DNA from: Alteromonadales bacterium alter-6D02
Lineage (GTDB): Bacteria > Pseudomonadota > Gammaproteobacteria > Enterobacterales > Psychrobiaceae
Direction: 5' to 3'
Assembly: GCA_002835545.1 (NCBI GenBank)
Contig: PIZK01000042.1
Location: forward strand, 1-36,016
Length of the DNA stretch: 36,016 bases
Below, in pieces: positions 24,913 to 33,696 of the stretch. How positions within the stretch are numbered: the stretch's first letter is position 1; each line of letters starts with the position of its first letter. The position numbers and the translations under genes are program-made. The notes beneath the pieces are model-generated. The model did not search any database. It had not been told where the DNA came from and worked only from the letters and a program-made list of their open reading frames with translations.

Positions 24913-25203
24913 TTAGCTGCTTGCTTGTTGTGGGTTATTAATTGCTTTTTTTACAAAGAGCTCCACAGGTATGAAAGCAAAAGGCACGAGAGAGGCTAAA
25001 AATAATAGTGTAGAAACCTTTCCTGACCAGCGCTGTTTATTACAGACTTGCATTGATAAGAATACATACATCATAAACAAGATGCCATGGGCCATACCCA
25101 CTTGTGAAACGAATTCACGACTCACAAACCCCATCGTAATACTTAATATGGCTATATACGATAGCCCCTCTAATAAACTAACTGCTCGAAACAACGTAAG
25201 CAT
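24913..25203 (-). CDS. DUF3817 family integral membrane protein (96 aa)
   Basis: It has three hydrophobic helices. The start FRAVSLLEGLSYIAIL, then VGMAHGILFMMYVF and LFLASLVPFAFIPVE, are diagnostic for DUF3817. GH in the second helix is conserved. Function is unknown; the family is a small inner-membrane protein. AGGGGC precedes the ATG. It stands alone. Confidence 0.9.
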   Translation of the reverse strand: MLTLFRAVSLLEGLSYIAILSITMGFVSREFVSQVGMAHGILFMMYVFLSMQVCNKQRWSGKVSTLLFLASLVPFAFIPVELFVKKAINNPQQASS

Positions 25204-25322
25204 TATTGCCCCTTGATTTGATAGATAATTGACCTAAAAATGACTAAATTATCTAACTGCTAATAAACTGGATGCGGATCATAGCAGATTTTGTTTTGGC
25301 TTGGGGGCATGCGTAAACAGAA

Positions 25323-25898
25323 TTAACCTTTTATTTGTATTTTTGTGCCAACGGTAACTAAATTCATAAAATCATCCATCTCTTGATTGGTTAAAGCAAT
25401 GCAGCCATCGGTCCAATTAAAGAGCTGCATGATAGGGGCAAACCAGCCCAAGTCATTTCTTTGACCGTGCACCATAATAAACCCACCTGCTGAGACCCCC
25501 AATTTTTTCGCCTGTGCTTTATCGTGTGTGTTTGGGTAGTTGATATGCATCGCGCGATAAAATGAAGAGTCTTCTTTTTTGTAATCGAGGGTATAAGTGC
25601 CTTCAGGCGTCCTTTCATCACCTTCTTGTTGCTTATGCCCTTGCGGATTACTACCCAAGGCTACGTTATACTCACGTACAATTTGACCATGGCTTAGCAA
25701 TATCATTTTACCCGCTGATTTATCGACCTTGACCAAGTCAACGGCTGAAAACGCTTGAGTTTCACATTGCTGAATTGACGCTAACCAGCGACCTCCTGAA
25801 TCTAAGCAACTATCCTGATTGATGAATTGTTTGGCGAAAGAATAAATCGCGATAGCTGCGATAATAATGATTGGGTATTTAATGACGTTTAGTCGCAC
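25323..25898 (-). CDS. L,D-transpeptidase, YkuD family (191 aa)
   Basis: An N-terminal membrane helix (residues 8-22) anchors a periplasmic YkuD domain. The catalytic motif is His144 in GGFIMVHG and Cys166 in NWTDGCIALTN, as in enzymes that form or edit 3-3 crosslinks and lipoprotein links in peptidoglycan. VRYYNVALGSNPQG-like sequence (REYNVALGSNPQG) matches the domain start. GTG start; the ribosome site is weak. Two extra cysteines (31 and 45) in the linker may form a disulfide. Confidence 0.9.
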   Translation of the reverse strand: MRLNVIKYPIIIIAAIAIYSFAKQFINQDSCLDSGGRWLASIQQCETQAFSAVDLVKVDKSAGKMILLSHGQIVREYNVALGSNPQGHKQQEGDERTPEGTYTLDYKKEDSSFYRAMHINYPNTHDKAQAKKLGVSAGGFIMVHGQRNDLGWFAPIMQLFNWTDGCIALTNQEMDDFMNLVTVGTKIQIKG

Positions 25899-26075
25899 GG
25901 TTTATCCAATGAGTTAGTTGGTGGTACATCCGGTTGAATATTATACTTAGTGCTGCTTAATAATAAGTGAATGAGCAGCATGAGGTCGGCGTATTTTTAG
26001 GGTGATTTAACGCCGTTTAAAGACATGGCGACTAGAATTAAGAGTAGGTGTCCTAGCTGCATAAGGATGTTCTCG

Positions 26076-26426
26076 ATGTTTTTGTCTGTATTGTTTAAGC
26101 AAGCACTCGCATGGCTTATTTTCTTTTTTATGTGTAGTGTAGGTGGAACGGCGTGTAGCGATACAAGTAAAGAAAAGATTAAGTCACCGAAGGTTCTACT
26201 TGCTGAAGTAAAGGACATTCAAAAAAAGTGTTCCATTAATAATTTAGAGCTTTCCTTTTATGGTAAGTGCCATAATGATCTAACTCGTATTAAACTCTAC
26301 ACCTTTAACCTTATCCTGACAGGAAGGGCTTCCAAAGATAATTATGAGTCAGTGATGTCGTATATCGACATTGTTGAAGTGGAGCTGGAGGCGATTACAT
26401 CTAATCGTTTAAATAATAAAAACTAG
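26076..26426 (+). CDS. Hypothetical secreted or membrane-anchored protein (116 aa)
   Basis: ATG at 26076 follows AAGG at a good distance (an ATG at 26067 would be too close). MFLSVLFKQALAWLIFFFMC is a signal or anchor, followed by a polar helical domain (LLAEVKDIQKKC, SFYGKCHNDLTRIK, DIVEVELEAITSN). Two cysteines at KKCSI and GKCHN may pair. Not a recognised family. A 73-aa frame on the opposite strand overlaps it, but it has no ribosome site and a poor composition. Confidence 0.55.
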   Translation: MFLSVLFKQALAWLIFFFMCSVGGTACSDTSKEKIKSPKVLLAEVKDIQKKCSINNLELSFYGKCHNDLTRIKLYTFNLILTGRASKDNYESVMSYIDIVEVELEAITSNRLNNKN

Positions 26427-26497
26427 CTTCGAGTCTGTTGTTAAGTCTATCTGATAAGGGAAGCTTGACAGTTTTCTCTAGTTGGAGGTCATAGCGT

Positions 26498-26860
26498 TTA
26501 GGTGTAAACGCCTTCTTGCCCTGATGGTTTAGCTATCGCATTGCCATTTCTATCATGGCGGCCATCAATTTCAGGTGTTGAGAGTAAAAATGCATGAAAC
26601 TTAACAATACCGTATTTCTTTCTAATACTATTTGCCCAAATTAGACCGAGGATAGCGCCGACAACTGCACAGCTACCGATGAGATAAATCGCTTGCGCTT
26701 GAGGTAAGTAATTTAATGAAATAGACCCTACCAAGGTGAATATGATCATTGGCGTAATGACTATTTGTAAGAATAAAACCGTTAGAACGTAGACTGCAAT
26801 TAACGCAATTTGCAGCTCGCAAAAAAGCGTGAGGAGATATTTTAACGTTTTGGTAATCAC
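26498..26860 (-). CDS. Hypothetical three-TM membrane protein (120 aa)
   Basis: The GTG start follows AAGGGATTT. Three hydrophobic helices span about residues 15-75, the last ending VVGAILGLIWAN. They are followed by a cytosolic tail with two charged motifs, RKKYGIVKFHAFLL and DGRHDRNGNAI. Not recognised. It stands alone and convergent to the 116-aa gene. Confidence 0.55.
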   Translation of the reverse strand: MITKTLKYLLTLFCELQIALIAVYVLTVLFLQIVITPMIIFTLVGSISLNYLPQAQAIYLIGSCAVVGAILGLIWANSIRKKYGIVKFHAFLLSTPEIDGRHDRNGNAIAKPSGQEGVYT

Positions 26861-27056
26861 ACAAATCCCTTGTGAAGCAGATATTAAGGTAGGCAGAGGC
26901 TGGTGGTATAAGACACGCCCGAATAGTTTTGTGTATAATAGTTACAAACTTATTATATTTCAACTTGTTGTTTGTTGAATCATCGCAACTAAAAAGAGAG
27001 GGCTTTGAGGAGAGCACAATGTTAGCTCCCCTCGTGAAGCCTAGTTAGATTATCAC

Positions 27057-28670
27057 TTAATTGTTCTTTAATACCCTATGTTCTTTTCTTAGGCCGAGAA
27101 ATAAACTCACACACATCACAATTAATATGACTGTGAATGGTAGTCCAACAGTAATCGCTGCTGCTTGAAGTGCACCTAGGGCATCTGCGCCACCACCAAA
27201 TAAAAGCACGGCGGCGATAACTCCTTCTAAAGTTGCCCAAAAGACACGCTGTACCACAGGAACATCGACTTTACCGCCCGCGGTAATACTATCAATGACA
27301 AGAGAGCCTGAGTCTGATGACGTTATAAAGAATATCAATACCAGCAAGATCGCTAGGAAAGAAGTAACGGTGGCTAATGGCAGGTTTTCTAGCATCTGAA
27401 ACAACGCTAATGAGCTATCACTAATCCCATTGGCCAGTTGACCAACCCCATTCTTAGCTTGCTCAAGCCCCATGCCACCAAAAGTCGCCATCCATACTGT
27501 TGTTAGTAAGGTAGGCACAAAGAGTACGGCGAGGATAAACTCACGAACTGTTCTTCCCCGTGAAATTCTCGCGATAAACATCCCAACAAAAGGTGACCAT
27601 GAAATCCACCACGCCCAATAGAAAATGGTCCAGCCGTGATAAAAGGTAGTATCTTGTCGGTTTACCCAGTTACTCAGGGGGATAATGTTTTCAGCGTATG
27701 CAAGCAGTGTGGTGCCCACACCATTAATAATTAGAGTAGTTGAACCGGTGAATATAACAAATAACATCAATATTAATGCGAGTGACATGTTGATATTACT
27801 TAATACTTTGACGCCACCCTCAAGCCCTCTGACGACGGAAAGTATCGCAATAAAAGTTACCGCAAAGATAATGGCAATTTGCGTGGTAATGGTATTGGGC
27901 ACATCAAACAGAAAATGAAGCCCGCCTGCGGCTTGTTGCGCGCCAAAACCTAAAGAGGTAGCTAGGCCAAAAATAGTTGCTAAAACGGCTGTTGTATCAA
28001 TGATATTACCTGGCCAGCCCCACACTCGTTCACCTAATATAGGAAAAAAAGTCGAGCGAATAGTTAATGGCATATTGCAGTTATAAGTGAAGAAGGCGAG
28101 CGATAAGCCAACAACGGCATAGATTGCCCACGGATGTAACCCCCAGTGAAACATCGTCGCGCCCATCGCCATTCTAGCCGCTTCCGCAGTACCCTCTGGA
28201 GTGTTTAATGGTGTTCCGTACCAGTTAGTAAAATAACCCACGGGCTCGGCGACACTCCAAAACATTAAACCAATGCCCATGCCGGCCGAAAAAAGCATCG
28301 CAAACCAAGACAATACACTAAAGCTGGGCTTGGCATCAGCCCCCCCGAGGCGAATCTTACCGACGGGTAATATCACTAAGGCCAGACAAAACAGCACAAA
28401 AAGATTACCGCCTATCATGAATAACCAATCAAAGTGATTAATAGACCAACCTTTTGTTGCATCAAACCATTGTTTTGCAACATCAGGGAATATTAGGGTT
28501 AGTGTGACAAATAGCGCGATTAATGTTGCTGAAAATAAAAATACCGAATTGTGTAAATCCATCCCCATGATTTCAACATTGTGCTCACCGACCTCGTGTG
28601 CCGTTTCATAAATTGGATCTTCGACTTTATTTTGTTCATTATGAAGTACTTCTGTATTTACCTTCACCAT
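27057..28670 (-). CDS. BCCT-family betaine/carnitine/choline-type transporter (537 aa)
   Basis: Twelve helices carry the family signatures: MGIGLMFWSVAEPVGY at residues 131-146, and the tryptophan-rich helix WAWWISWSPFVGMFIAR at about 352-368, which continues into ISRGRTVREF. This family uses Na+ or H+ to import quaternary ammonium compounds or swaps carnitine and butyrobetaine. Substrate choice cannot be read. A long N-terminal cytosolic extension (40 aa) and a short C-terminal tail argue against an osmosensor of the BetP type. The ribosome site (AGGAG) overlaps the stop codon of the porin gene 6 bases upstream, so both are made from one transcript. Confidence 0.92.
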   Translation of the reverse strand: MVKVNTEVLHNEQNKVEDPIYETAHEVGEHNVEIMGMDLHNSVFLFSATLIALFVTLTLIFPDVAKQWFDATKGWSINHFDWLFMIGGNLFVLFCLALVILPVGKIRLGGADAKPSFSVLSWFAMLFSAGMGIGLMFWSVAEPVGYFTNWYGTPLNTPEGTAEAARMAMGATMFHWGLHPWAIYAVVGLSLAFFTYNCNMPLTIRSTFFPILGERVWGWPGNIIDTTAVLATIFGLATSLGFGAQQAAGGLHFLFDVPNTITTQIAIIFAVTFIAILSVVRGLEGGVKVLSNINMSLALILMLFVIFTGSTTLIINGVGTTLLAYAENIIPLSNWVNRQDTTFYHGWTIFYWAWWISWSPFVGMFIARISRGRTVREFILAVLFVPTLLTTVWMATFGGMGLEQAKNGVGQLANGISDSSLALFQMLENLPLATVTSFLAILLVLIFFITSSDSGSLVIDSITAGGKVDVPVVQRVFWATLEGVIAAVLLFGGGADALGALQAAAITVGLPFTVILIVMCVSLFLGLRKEHRVLKNN

Positions 28671-28676
28671 ATTCTC

Positions 28677-29786
28677 CTAGAAGTACCAACCAATATTGAT
28701 ATTTAAGCGCGAATGCCATTTTAGCTGACCTTGATCTATGCCAATACCGGGTCCACCGGCAAACCACATATTTTTACCTGCAACCCAGTCGATATAGGTG
28801 TTTATACCGCCTTTAGTTATCAAGCAGCCTGTTACATTTTGTATCGAGTTCGCTAAGCCAGAATGATCAGAGGCATCGATGTAGGTACTGTCGTTATAAC
28901 AGGTGACAGAGTCTGCAAAATCGTTCATGACGGACATTTTTTTTGCAAGGTTAACGCTCACAAGATTAGCTTCGGTTGCTATCTCAAATGGAAACTCGAA
29001 TGCAGCTAATGTGATGCGGTGATCAGCGGTCTCCAAACTGCTCTTTGAGTCATAGTGGTATTTAATAAATTGAATTTGACTGTTCCAACCGTCATTAAAA
29101 TGGCCATCAAAATGAACTCCAGCAGCCCAATGATTGCCGCGCTCTTGGTTAGTCGTGTTTCTAAACTTCCCAGTTTGTAAAGAAGTGCCTAGTGTATGCT
29201 TGCCCCATTGATATTGCACTCGAGCGTTTAATTGGCCATCTTCTTTGTTGCTTCTCGCTTGGTCATATGACGATGAGAGATCAAATGAATAACGGCCCCA
29301 TTGTGTCGGGTCATCATATTCGCTATTTAAAAAGTAGGCAGTATCAAGCGTCCAGTTTCCTTGTGTATGATGCCACTTTATCCCCGCATCATAGTCATCC
29401 TCAAGGCCAAGATAATAAGTTCCGCCAAACCAGAAACTATGCGAGGCATAAGGTGCGATCCCAAAAGGAACTTGCGTTAGTCCGACACGGATTGTGTTTG
29501 ACTCGTCGATGACATAGCCAACTTCAGCATGGTGAATCGCTTCAAAACCTTGATACCATCGGTATTGTGCATCGAGAAACCACTTTCCTTGCTTGACATT
29601 GGCATCGATTCTAAACAGCTCAAAATCGAAAGTCCCATTATTGTCTGGGCCATAATCTTTCCAAGCATAATTAAGCCTAACTGCGCCACCAATATCTATC
29701 TGAGCTTCAGTTGTTGCAGCTTTTAAGTCAGGGTGAGGAATAAGGAGGATTGTTGCAATACTAGTAAACGTGAGGAGTTTGATCAC
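28677..29786 (-). CDS. Outer-membrane porin-like beta-barrel protein (369 aa)
   Basis: The signal peptide ends near AAATTEA (residues 22-28). The body has alternating aromatic/polar strands typical of barrels, and the last residue is Phe (NINIGWYF). Cys residues at CYNDS and GCLIT may form one disulfide in a loop. The GTG start follows AAGGCGAAG. It precedes the BCCT carrier in the same operon and probably lets the same solute cross the outer membrane. The family looks like the DUF-type porins of marine bacteria; I cannot name the substrate. Confidence 0.8.
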   Translation of the reverse strand: MIKLLTFTSIATILLIPHPDLKAATTEAQIDIGGAVRLNYAWKDYGPDNNGTFDFELFRIDANVKQGKWFLDAQYRWYQGFEAIHHAEVGYVIDESNTIRVGLTQVPFGIAPYASHSFWFGGTYYLGLEDDYDAGIKWHHTQGNWTLDTAYFLNSEYDDPTQWGRYSFDLSSSYDQARSNKEDGQLNARVQYQWGKHTLGTSLQTGKFRNTTNQERGNHWAAGVHFDGHFNDGWNSQIQFIKYHYDSKSSLETADHRITLAAFEFPFEIATEANLVSVNLAKKMSVMNDFADSVTCYNDSTYIDASDHSGLANSIQNVTGCLITKGGINTYIDWVAGKNMWFAGGPGIGIDQGQLKWHSRLNINIGWYF

Positions 29787-30125
29787 AAACTTCGCCTTTT
29801 TTCACGATAAAACATAAGTATAGCTTGTACTGCATGTAACCTGACTCTTTCTTTCTTCTAAATATGGCATACCTATCACAGACTTGATAATTAAAACGTT
29901 AAAACCAGTTGTAGTGGAACCAATGGGAGGGTGTTTTCTTCTCATTATTGATTGTAACGGCAACAAGTGGGCAGTTTTTCTGTGCCATTGAAACTAGTTA
30001 ATCTCTGCCTTTAGGTTTATAAGTGGTGGAATTTATGTGATATTAATGGCTATCTAAAAGAATTATCCGACAACATTTACATCGCTGTGTGGATAATAAA
30101 AAATTAGTTAGTTTTAGGATCATGA
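29787..30125. other. Divergent intergenic region, porin and MBL genes
   Basis: AT-rich sequence holds the promoters of both flanking genes. ATTATCC (30062-30068) and GGATAAT (30091-30097) form a spaced inverted repeat about 30 bases before the MBL start. I find no clear -35/-10 pair and no gene. Confidence 0.4.
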
Positions 30126-31112
30126 ATGAAGCTTCGTACATTAGCCGTTTTAACACTTTTACTGTCTGGCTGTTCAGCCAACTCCAGCCTGCGTGCATAC
30201 GACAATAGCCTTGAGCAATTTGACGGGATTGAAGTCAATGAACAACATCAGTCGGTGATTGCAAAAGCTAACTGGCACCATGGGGCTGTTGATTGTGATA
30301 ACAATCAATCTGCAGCGCATGAGGTTTATCAGCATGATCAACAAACGTTTATCATCAGACAAAATAAATGTTTAACATTTGAAGCACCTTTTATTTATGT
30401 CTTCGTTGGCAGCGAGAAAATCTTGCTGTTAGATACCGGTGCACTTACCGATGAACCTAAACACTCCTTGTATCAAACCTTACAACAGACACTCGGTCGT
30501 GAGCAGCTTACGCGTAAAGAACTGCTTGTGTTGCATTCTCATAGTCATAGCGATCACTATCAAGGCGATGCAGGCTTTGAAGGGGTGGAAAATATTAAGT
30601 TAGTGCCGACTACTGCAAGTGATGTGAATCGATTTTTGGGCTTTGACAACTGGCCACAAGGGCAAAAAGTCATTGATTTAGGAGACAGAGCTATCACCGT
30701 ACTCGCAACACCAGGTCACCAAGAAGAAGCTATCACGCTTTACGATCATAAAAACCAATGGTTGATGACCGGCGACACCTTATACCCCGGTTTAATCTAT
30801 GTGAAAGATTGGCAGATGTATCGTAACAGCATAGAGCGGTTGACAACATTTGCATTAAACAATCAAGTTACTGCGATTTTGGGGGCTCACATTGAAATGA
30901 AAAAACAACCAAGTTTATATTACCCAATCGGCTCGACTTATCAGCCAGATGAAGCAAGCCTTGATTTGAAGGTGCAAAGCTTGCATCAGCTCAATGCTCA
31001 GTTACAACAACACCAACAGCCGACAGAAATCATTTTTGATCGCTTTATTATCAAGCCAATGAATGGTTTTCAACGTTTGCTCAGTAATATTGCAAGGTGG
31101 ATTACACAATAA
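30126..31112 (+). CDS. MBL-fold hydrolase lipoprotein (328 aa)
   Basis: The signal peptide ends LLLSGC, so Cys16 is lipidated. The metal site is complete: HSHSDH at residues 139-144 (His139, His141, Asp143, His144), His198 in TPGHQEE, Asp217 in TGDTLYPG and His255 in LGAHIEM. This is a two-metal hydrolase of the glyoxalase II/lactonase branch. HIEM with SLY at 260-270 differs from canonical beta-lactamases, so a substrate such as a lactone or thioester is more likely. It is anchored to a membrane facing the periplasm. It is convergent with the MerR gene. Confidence 0.9.
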   Translation: MKLRTLAVLTLLLSGCSANSSLRAYDNSLEQFDGIEVNEQHQSVIAKANWHHGAVDCDNNQSAAHEVYQHDQQTFIIRQNKCLTFEAPFIYVFVGSEKILLLDTGALTDEPKHSLYQTLQQTLGREQLTRKELLVLHSHSHSDHYQGDAGFEGVENIKLVPTTASDVNRFLGFDNWPQGQKVIDLGDRAITVLATPGHQEEAITLYDHKNQWLMTGDTLYPGLIYVKDWQMYRNSIERLTTFALNNQVTAILGAHIEMKKQPSLYYPIGSTYQPDEASLDLKVQSLHQLNAQLQQHQQPTEIIFDRFIIKPMNGFQRLLSNIARWITQ

Positions 31113-31122
31113 TAAAAACAAC

Positions 31123-31512
31123 TTAAGGCGACTTTAATTGATGTAAGATGCGGCAATCTTCAATTTGGTCGTTTTCACAACAAGATGCCAGCTTTGCTAG
31201 TGATTGCTCTAATAATGCCAACTCTTTTTGAGTTTGTTGAATGCGGGCGAGTTGGTCATCAATAATTTTATCAACCGTGTGACATGACGCTTTGGGATCT
31301 TGTTGCACATCAACCAGCTGCTTTATTTCACTGATAGCAATGTTGAGCTCTCTACAGCGCCTAATAAAGATTAGGGTTTCAATGTCAGATTGTTGGTATT
31401 GACGATAACCATTGCTAGCACGTGTTGCAGGGGTTAATAATCTCACCTGCTCATAATAGCGAATCGTTTTTACAGGGACTTGAGCTACCCTCGCCAGTTC
31501 ACTTATTTTCAT
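31123..31512 (-). CDS. MerR-family heavy-metal regulator, Zn/Cd/Pb type (129 aa)
   Basis: The N-terminal winged helix reads MKISELARVAQVPVKTIRYY, a long dimer helix follows, and the metal-binding residues are Cys77 (ASCHTV), Cys111-Cys112 (SCCEN) and Cys120 (EDCRIL). Cys77 with a CC pair and a C-terminal Cys places it in the ZntR/CadR/PbrR group. The CC doublet resembles ZntR. It sits divergent from the TonB receptor with a 19-bp-spacer promoter between them, and it likely activates that gene when metal is bound. Confidence 0.9.
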   Translation of the reverse strand: MKISELARVAQVPVKTIRYYEQVRLLTPATRASNGYRQYQQSDIETLIFIRRCRELNIAISEIKQLVDVQQDPKASCHTVDKIIDDQLARIQQTQKELALLEQSLAKLASCCENDQIEDCRILHQLKSP

Positions 31513-31513
31513 C

Positions 31514-31544
31514 TTGACCTTCTAGTGACTGTAATCTTTATAAT
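31514..31544 (+). promoter_or_regulatory. MerR-type promoter with 19-bp spacer
   Basis: TTGACC (31514-31519) and TATAAT (31539-31544) are separated by exactly 19 bases, which is the long spacing used by MerR-activated promoters. The spacer starts with CTTCTAGTGACT-like sequence; ACC..TAGT..CT matches the left half of CadR/PbrR operators, and the right half is degenerate. It begins right at the regulator's start codon and points to the TonB receptor. Confidence 0.75.
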
Positions 31545-31585
31545 GGAGCATATCATTTGTTAAATCACCTTATAAGAAACAATCT

Positions 31586-33610
31586 ATGTCTTATTCTTTC
31601 TTTCCCGTAACCTTTGCGCTGCCTCTCATTTTTGTGCCGTTAGCTCATGCAGGCCAATCACATGAACATGATAAAAATAACGATCACGGGCACGAAAAAC
31701 AGCATCACCAAGCTCAAGAGCATGGCCATGAACACGATCACATAGAAAAGATCACAGTACAGGCAACGCGCTCAGGACGTATTGCTGATGAACAACCGAT
31801 TCGGGTTGAGCTTATCAACCGAGAAGAAATTGAAGAAAAAGCGGCAATGCGCCCGGGTAATATCTCGATGCTCGTTGCGGAAACTGGCGGCGTTCGTGTT
31901 CAGACGACATCACCAGCGTTAGGCAGTGCCAACATCAGGCTGCAAGGGTTATACGGTCGTTACACTCAGCTCCTTGCAGACGGCTTACCTTTATACGGCA
32001 ATCAAGCTGCTTCTATTGGCTTATTGCAAATTCCACCAACTGATTTGGGACGGGTTGAGATAATCAAAGGCTCAGCGTCTTCACTTTATGGCGGCTCGGC
32101 ATTAGGTGGTGTGATTAACCTTGTGTCAAGAACGCCGGGCGATAAATCGACAGGTGAAATGCTCATCAATTTAACCACCGCTGACGGTCAAGATGTCACC
32201 ACCTATCTCGAAAGCCCTTTGACTGACTCGCTTAAAGGCTCGTTGACTGCTGGCGCGCATCGTCAAAGCGGTCAAGATATTGATAGCGATGGCTGGCTTG
32301 ATCTGGCTGAGTATGAGCGTTATACGGTGCGTCCGCGACTGTTTTGGCAAGGCGATGAAGGCCAGACGCTATATGCTACATCGGGTTTCATGACCGAGCA
32401 ACGAGACGGGGGCAATGCTCATGATGGCACCGTTGCTGATGGTAGCTTTTTCAAACAATCACAAGACTCACAACGCATCGATGGCGGTCTTGTTTTTGAC
32501 ATGCCAATATCAGACGAGCTGACTTTTAATGCACGAGCCTCTGCGATGGTACAAACGCACACGCATGGTTATGGTCATGCTTTTGATGATGACCAACATG
32601 AAAGTTATTTGTTAGAAAGTAGTATTGCTGGTTACAGCGAACACAGTGATTGGGTGGTGGGACTTGCTTATCAAGCCGACATTTTTGCCTCTGATACCTA
32701 CTCTGAGTTCGATTATTCTTATCAAGTGCCGGGAGTTTTTGCTCAATTAGATTATGAGCATGCTGATAGCCTAACCACCTCTTACAGCGCGCGAGTCGAT
32801 GAACATAGTGAATATGGCACGCAATTTAGTCCTAGAGTCTCATTGCTATATCGACCGGGTGATTTAACGATTAGAGGGTCGTACGGGCAGGGCTATTTCG
32901 CGCCAACACCCTTTGTTGAAGCCGTTGACGCGGCTGGGTTGTCAAGACTGGAACCCATTGGACACTTGAAAGCAGAACAAGCGGAAACGGCTTCGGTTGA
33001 TGTCACTTATACCTTTGACAGCATTGAAACCAGCCTAACCTTATTTAGTTCAACAGTCGATAATGCCACTGTGTTGCAAGCCGTTGCATCAGATAACACA
33101 GGGGCGTTAAATAGGGTAAGACTGGTTAATGCAGAGGGGCAAAGTAAAATTCGCGGCTCTGAGGCGTTACTTCGTTACTACTGGCATGACGTCAAATTAA
33201 CCGCAAGTTATTTGTATCTAGACGCCACTGAGCGTGCACCCAATGGCCAAGGCACAAGAGCGATTGCATTGACACCTAAGTACTCGGCAGGTTTTGTTGC
33301 GATGTGGGAGCAACATGGTAACTTCAGAGCAGGTTTTGAAGCCTATTACACAGGGTCGCAACGCTTAAATGATAACCCTTATATTGAAAAGTCTAGCCCA
33401 TACTGGCATTTAGGTTTAATGGGGGAGATCACTGTTGGCCGATTCAGCTGGTTTATCAATTTAGAAAACCTACTTGATGTTAAACAAACTGATGAGCACC
33501 CATTACTCTTGCCGGCGCAAGCACCAAGTGGTCAATGGACCACGGATATCTGGTCACGCAACGACGGCTTTATTGCCAATGCTGGGGTTAGGATTAAGTT
33601 TGGTGGTTAG
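31586..33610 (+). CDS. TonB-dependent receptor with histidine-rich N-terminus (674 aa)
   Basis: The signal peptide ends AHA (about residue 22). The mature start holds ten His in residues 26-52, in HEH, HGH and HEHDH clusters. The TonB box follows at 55-62 (KITVQATR), then the plug (GNISMLVAETGGVRVQTT, VEIIKGSASSLYGGSALGGV) and the beta-barrel. The barrel ends RIKFGG, a slightly unusual end because the last aromatic is three residues in. The His cluster suggests zinc or another transition metal, as in ZnuD-like receptors. MerR-type control by the neighbouring regulator is likely. Confidence 0.92.
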   Translation: MSYSFFPVTFALPLIFVPLAHAGQSHEHDKNNDHGHEKQHHQAQEHGHEHDHIEKITVQATRSGRIADEQPIRVELINREEIEEKAAMRPGNISMLVAETGGVRVQTTSPALGSANIRLQGLYGRYTQLLADGLPLYGNQAASIGLLQIPPTDLGRVEIIKGSASSLYGGSALGGVINLVSRTPGDKSTGEMLINLTTADGQDVTTYLESPLTDSLKGSLTAGAHRQSGQDIDSDGWLDLAEYERYTVRPRLFWQGDEGQTLYATSGFMTEQRDGGNAHDGTVADGSFFKQSQDSQRIDGGLVFDMPISDELTFNARASAMVQTHTHGYGHAFDDDQHESYLLESSIAGYSEHSDWVVGLAYQADIFASDTYSEFDYSYQVPGVFAQLDYEHADSLTTSYSARVDEHSEYGTQFSPRVSLLYRPGDLTIRGSYGQGYFAPTPFVEAVDAAGLSRLEPIGHLKAEQAETASVDVTYTFDSIETSLTLFSSTVDNATVLQAVASDNTGALNRVRLVNAEGQSKIRGSEALLRYYWHDVKLTASYLYLDATERAPNGQGTRAIALTPKYSAGFVAMWEQHGNFRAGFEAYYTGSQRLNDNPYIEKSSPYWHLGLMGEITVGRFSWFINLENLLDVKQTDEHPLLLPAQAPSGQWTTDIWSRNDGFIANAGVRIKFGG

Positions 33611-33635
33611 TGAATAACGGTTGAGCTTTAAAAAT

Positions 33636-33667
33636 GCAATGCCTGCGAAGTGCAGGTATTGCCTTTG
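33636..33667. terminator. Bidirectional terminator between TonB receptor and EamA genes
   Basis: GCAATGCCTGC (33636-33646) pairs with GCAGGTATTGC (33652-33662) with one G-T wobble and a 5-base loop. CTTTGATT follows on the plus strand. On the minus strand the run is ATTTTT, so it works best for the EamA gene. Confidence 0.8.
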
Positions 33668-33696
33668 ATTAGATATACTTTTCCCTGACACTGCTG

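Noticed and set aside
25997-26218. 73-aa minus-strand frame across the 116-aa gene
   Set aside because: No ribosome site. The plus-strand frame has a signal sequence, good spacing and a coherent mature domain.
30126-31112. MBL lipoprotein as a metallo-beta-lactamase resistance gene
   Set aside because: The metal ligands fit the broad MBL fold (HxHxDH, H, D, H), but the active-site surroundings and lipoprotein anchor do not match known B1-B3 beta-lactamases.
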